The notes below the pieces were generated by a model. That model did not search any database. It was not told the origin of the DNA and saw only the letters and a list, made by a program, of their open reading frames with translations. Of a DNA stretch of 47,708 nucleotides, positions 44,661 through 47,708 are shown one piece after another. Positions within the stretch are counted from its first letter, which is position 1; each line of letters begins with the position of its first letter. The stretch spans positions 1 to 47,708 of the forward strand of contig NZ_JAEVHM010000025.1 of assembly GCF_016802865.1 (NCBI RefSeq). The letters run 5' to 3'. The translations under genes were made by a program, and so were the position numbers. The stretch comes from Micromonospora parastrephiae (lineage in GTDB: Bacteria; Actinomycetota; Actinomycetes; Mycobacteriales; Micromonosporaceae).

Positions 44661-45080
44661 ATGGACCTCGATGATCTTCCCCTTGCCGAGTTCGCGTTTC
44701 CGGGGCCGCTGCGGGACAGGCTCGTGGCCGCGATCCTCGCCGGCGCGAAGACCTCCACGTCCGGCTTGCTGGTCGGCTACGAGCGCGCGAACGAGCCGTT
44801 GCCCGAGGTCGGCCAGCGCTCGGCCGTGGTGGACTCCGGGGGCCGGCGGGTCGCCGTGATCGAACTGACCGACGTGCGGGTGGTCCGCCTCGGAGACGTC
44901 GACCTGCAACACGCCCTGGACGAGGGCGAGGGTGACGAGTCGGTGGCACAGTGGCGCGCGGGGCACGAGACGTTCTGGCACAGCGCGGAGGTGCGTGCCG
45001 AGCTGGGTGACCCCGGCTTCACCGTCGACGACGACACCCTGGTGGTGGCCCAACGCTTCCGGCTGCTGCACGTCGTCTGA
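44661..45080 (+). CDS. ASCH-domain protein
   Basis: A 139-residue protein. The ASCH pattern is PLRDRLVAAILAGAKTSTSG, then VIELTDVRVVRLGDVDLQHA, and WRAGHETFW near the end. ASCH domains have a PUA-like fold and are predicted to bind RNA or nucleotides; some hydrolyse modified cytidines. The ATG at 44661 is chosen over a GTG 51 bp upstream because the domain starts directly after it. Convergent with the next gene. Confidence 0.85.
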   Translation: MDLDDLPLAEFAFPGPLRDRLVAAILAGAKTSTSGLLVGYERANEPLPEVGQRSAVVDSGGRRVAVIELTDVRVVRLGDVDLQHALDEGEGDESVAQWRAGHETFWHSAEVRAELGDPGFTVDDDTLVVAQRFRLLHVV

Positions 45081-45100
45081 GCAGCCAGCCGGCGCCGGGG

Positions 45101-45805
45101 CTACAGCATCGCCACCGGGACCAGCAGGACGCCGTCGACGCCGCCGAGTTTCATCAGGTCGGACAATCCGGCGCCCTTCTTGTCCAGAGGCGCCACAAAC
45201 CGCCATGACTCGTGTGCCATCTGCGGTCTGAGCTGCGTGGCCAGGTCGCCCTTGTCCCGGCATCGCTGGCGCAGGCGCTCGTACGCGGCGTCGCGGTTCT
45301 CGAACTCGACCGACTTGACGTTCGGCAGTGCCCGGACGGCCTGCTCCACGGCGGTTCGCTGCTCGCCGGTCGCCGACGACGTGAGCCGGACGACGATCCC
45401 GATCCGCGACGGCAGGGGATCGACATCCGCGGCCCTGAGCGTGACATCGTCCACGCCGTCCACCTCGGCCATCACCAGCTCGACGGCCTCGGCGATCCGA
45501 ACGTCGGTGACCGTGGCGTGGAGCAGTTCCGGCACGTCCTCCGGCTTGAGGCTCGCCAGCAGCTCAGGATTGTCCTTGAAGTCCTCCTTCTGACGCTCGT
45601 ACACCTGCTCGCGGGTTTCGAAAGCCACCTTCTCGACGCTTGGCATCGACCGGAGTCGTTGCTCCACGGCGCTCTTCCGTTCCGCCGTCACGTCGTTGTC
45701 CAGGAAGGCGGTCAGCGCGACCTCCGTGGACTCCTCGGGCTGCGCGGCGCAGGCGGGTAGGCCCAGCAGGAGTACGGATACCAGGAACGGGGCGACACGA
45801 CGCAT
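45101..45805 (-). CDS. Lipoprotein with two FtsX-ectodomain-like modules
   Basis: A 234-residue protein with a lipoprotein signal (MRRVAPFLVSVLLLGLPAC, Cys at residue 19). Two modules follow, each like the extracellular domain of the cell-division permease FtsX: residues about 28-105 (VALTAFLDNDVTAERKSAVE, VEKVAFETREQVYERQKEDF) and about 135-205 (GIVVRLTSSATGEQRTAVEQ, VKSVEFENRDAAYERLRQRC). There are no FtsX permease helices. It would sit on the outer membrane face. FtsX ectodomains activate cell-wall hydrolases, so this could modulate them; that is inference. ATG at 45805 is the natural start of the signal peptide. Confidence 0.78.
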   Translation of the reverse strand: MRRVAPFLVSVLLLGLPACAAQPEESTEVALTAFLDNDVTAERKSAVEQRLRSMPSVEKVAFETREQVYERQKEDFKDNPELLASLKPEDVPELLHATVTDVRIAEAVELVMAEVDGVDDVTLRAADVDPLPSRIGIVVRLTSSATGEQRTAVEQAVRALPNVKSVEFENRDAAYERLRQRCRDKGDLATQLRPQMAHESWRFVAPLDKKGAGLSDLMKLGGVDGVLLVPVAML

Positions 45806-45941
45806 GGGCGGAGATCGTAGCGACCGTCCACCGACGTCGCTGCCCGCACTGGGCCGTGCGAATCTCGGCGCCCTGGCCGGCCACACCGCCCGGGCGGGGC
45901 TGACCGCCCCCGCCGTTCCGCTGCGCCCGGTCGGGCACCTC

Positions 45942-45978
45942 GACTAATGTCAGGCTGTTCATATTAGTCGGATTAGTC
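45942..45978. promoter_or_regulatory. Repeated ATTAGTC sites upstream of formate dehydrogenase
   Basis: GACTAAT (45942-45948) is inverted as ATTAGTC (45963-45969), which is repeated directly at 45972-45978. The AT-rich cluster ends 14 bp before the start codon and looks like an operator region. The binding factor is unknown. Confidence 0.5.
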
Positions 45979-45992
45979 GGGAAGGTACGGCT

Positions 45993-47708
45993 ATGGGGGT
46001 GCGGAGCTGGATCGAGGGCTGGCCGGTGTACCGGCAGCTCACCGGCACCGACCCACTGGGCCGGGGCGCCGCGGCCAAGTCCGCCGGATCCCGGGCGTTG
46101 ACCGCCCGCACCGACACCGCGGACTCGGTGGCCCGGTCCGTCTGTCCGTACTGCGCCGTGGGCTGTGGTCAACGGGTGTTCGTGAAGGACGGGCAGGTCA
46201 GTCAGATCGAGGGTGATCCGGACAGCCCGATCTCGCGGGGTCGGCTCTGTCCGAAGGGTGCGGCCAGCAAGAGTCTGGTGACCAGCCCGCTACGGCAGAC
46301 GAAGGTCCGCTACCGCCGACCGTACTCGACGCAGTGGGAGGACCTGGAGCTCGACACCGCGCTCGACATGATCGCCGACCGGATGCTCGCCGCCCGCGAG
46401 CAGACCTGGGAGGACGTCGACACGCAGGGCCGGCCACTCCACCGCACGCTGGGTATCTCGAGTCTCGGTGGGGCGACGCTGGACAACGAGGAGAACTACC
46501 TCATCAAGAAGTTGTTCACCGCGATGGGGGCGCTCCAGATCGAGAACCAGGCCCGTATTTGACACTCCGCCACCGTCCCCGGTCTGGGGGCCAGCTTCGG
46601 TCGTGGCGGTGCGACGGATTTCCAGCAGGACATCGCCAACGCTGACGTCATCGTGATCCAGGGTTCCAACATGGCGGAAGCGCACCCGGTGGGCTTCCAG
46701 TGGGTGATGGAGGCCAAGCGCCGCGGCGCGAAGGTCTTCCACGTCGATCCCCGGTTCACCCGGACCAGCGCGGTGGCGGACGCGTACCTGCCGATCCGGG
46801 CGGGCACCGACATCGCCCTGCTCGGTGGCGTGGTGCGCTACATCCTGGACAACGAACTCGACTTCCGGGAGTACGTGCTCGCGTACACCAACGCGGCGAC
46901 GATCGTCAGTGAACAGTTCAGCGACACCGAGGACGGCGACGGGTTCTTCTCCGGCTTCGACCCGGAGACCGGCAGTTACGTGCAGGACAGCTGGCAGTAC
47001 GAGGGGCACGAGGGCTCCTCCGGCAGCGGGCACACCGCTCAGGAGCGGGACAGCGCCGCGGGGCTGGCGCACGAGTCGCACGGCGCCCAGGTGAGCGGGC
47101 AGACCCAACGGGACGAGACGTTGCAGCATCCGCGCTGCGTCTACCAGATCCTCAAGCGGCACTTCGCCCGCTACACCCCGGAGATGGTGGAGCGGGTCTG
47201 CGGCATTCCGAAGGAGCAGTTCCTCGAACTGGCGCAGGCGTGGACGCGGAACTCCGGCCGGGAGCGCACCGGGATGCTGATCTACTCGGTGGGGTGGACG
47301 CAGCACAGTGTGGGTGTGCAGTACATTCGCACCGGCGCGATCATCCAGCTGTTGCTGGGCAACATGGGTCGCCCGGGCGGCGGCGTGATGGCGCTGCGGG
47401 GGCACGCCAGCATCCAGGGCTCCACGGACATTCCGACGTTGTTCAACCTGCTGCCGGGTTACCTGCCGATGCCGCACCACGCGTCCCACCCGAGTTTCGG
47501 CGAGTGGGTGGACAGCATCCGTCACCCGGGTCAGAAGGGTTTCTGGGGTAACGCCGAGTCGTTCGCGGCCAGCCTGCTCAAGGCGTACTGGGGCGATGCG
47601 GCCACGGCCGAGAACGACTACTGCTACGGGTATCTGCCCCGGATGACCGGTGATCACGGTACCTACCAGCAGGTGCTCGACATGATCGATGGGAAGGTCA
47701 AGGGTTAC
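45993..47708 (+). CDS. Selenocysteine-containing formate dehydrogenase catalytic subunit (3' end outside window)
   Basis: A molybdopterin (bis-MGD) formate dehydrogenase that oxidises formate to CO2. ATG at 45993. The N-terminal [4Fe-4S] ligands are CPYCAVGCGQRVFV and RLCPKG. The segment IENQARI is followed by TGA at 46560-46562 and then HSATVPGLGASFGRGGATDF, exactly where FdnG/FdoG-type enzymes carry the molybdenum-ligating Sec in ARVUHS. The frame then continues with QGSNMAEAHPVGFQWVMEAK, HVDPRFTRTSAVADAYLPIR and LLGNMGRPGGGVMALRG to the window end, 572 codons in all. No twin-arginine signal is present, so the enzyme is probably cytoplasmic or faces the cytoplasm. Translation needs SelA/B/C/D from elsewhere. 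Confidence 0.92.
46560..46609 (+). promoter_or_regulatory. SECIS element directing selenocysteine at TGA 46560
   Basis: Directly after the TGA an outer stem CCGCCAC (46567-46573) pairs with GTGGCGG (46603-46609), and an apical CCCC (46577-46580) pairs with GGGG (46586-46589) around the loop GGTCT (46581-46585). GGUCU is the SelB-recognised loop of the E. coli fdhF SECIS, and the 18-nt distance from TGA to the loop is the same as I recall for fdhF. Confidence 0.85.

Noticed and set aside
46560..46562. TGA as the true stop of the formate dehydrogenase gene
   Set aside because: Family sequence continues in the same frame directly after it, the position is the known Sec site, and a SECIS hairpin follows.
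1..47708. tRNA genes, rRNA, CRISPR arrays, integrases, transposases
   Set aside because: Looked for cloverleaf-like T-loop sequences, regular spacer-repeat arrays and recombinase motifs by eye; none found.

Overview
The window is GC-rich, actinobacterial DNA, most likely from Micromonospora or a close relative in the Micromonosporaceae. This is inferred from the codon use, the many GTG starts, the Tat and lipoprotein exports, the ROK/LacI/GntR-controlled sugar and peptide genes, and a FxSxx-COOH (Fxs) RiPP locus. I see no tRNA, rRNA, CRISPR array, phage gene or transposase.

Layout. At 1-3.2 kb a broken HAD-hydrolase start is joined tail-to-tail to a secreted GH27 alpha-galactosidase (minus strand), followed by its ROK regulator. 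At 3.2-7.5 kb are a SEC-C protein, a Tat-exported phosphocholine-type phospholipase C and an aldo/keto reductase. The most interesting part is 7.6-22.5 kb. It holds an Fxs locus: minus-strand radical-SAM maturase fxsB, an HExxH protein and a deoxyribosyltransferase/TIR-like protein; divergently the 59-residue precursor fxsA, the ParA-TIR-NB-ARC-TPR protein fxsT and a two-domain roadblock-like protein. A cation/proton antiporter comes next, then a second apparent module: an AAA ATPase divergent from a two-gene unit of a membrane TrkA-N/RyR protein and a SLOG-fold protein. At 22.5-30 kb a 147-bp inverted-repeat element and twin LacI-type operators precede a secreted GH2 glycosidase with nested discoidin modules; a PhoD phosphatase and an MFS transporter follow. 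At 30.1-38.2 kb a tightly coupled dipeptide-type ABC operon ends in a gamma-glutamyltransferase-family gene, with a GntR/FCD regulator facing it. At 38.2-45.8 kb are a DUF1275 membrane protein, a two-component pair with two membrane proteins, a glyoxalase-fold protein, a secreted beta-propeller protein, an ASCH protein and an FtsX-ectodomain-like lipoprotein. The window closes inside a formate dehydrogenase whose in-frame TGA is read as selenocysteine, with a SECIS hairpin directly after it.

Sequence quality. Eight genes are each broken by one or two single-base indels, mostly in short G/C runs, and each regains one full-length family-like frame when a single base is added or removed. I read these mainly as sequencing or assembly errors, so these genes are annotated as one CDS each with the break stated.

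How the genes work together. The GH27/ROK pair and the LacI-controlled GH2 enzyme point to extracellular glycan use. Phospholipase C and PhoD release phosphate outside the cell. The ABC/gamma-glutamyltransferase operon takes up and opens peptides. The Fxs and AAA/RyR/SLOG modules look like sensing or conflict systems built on nucleotide-binding folds; their function is inference.
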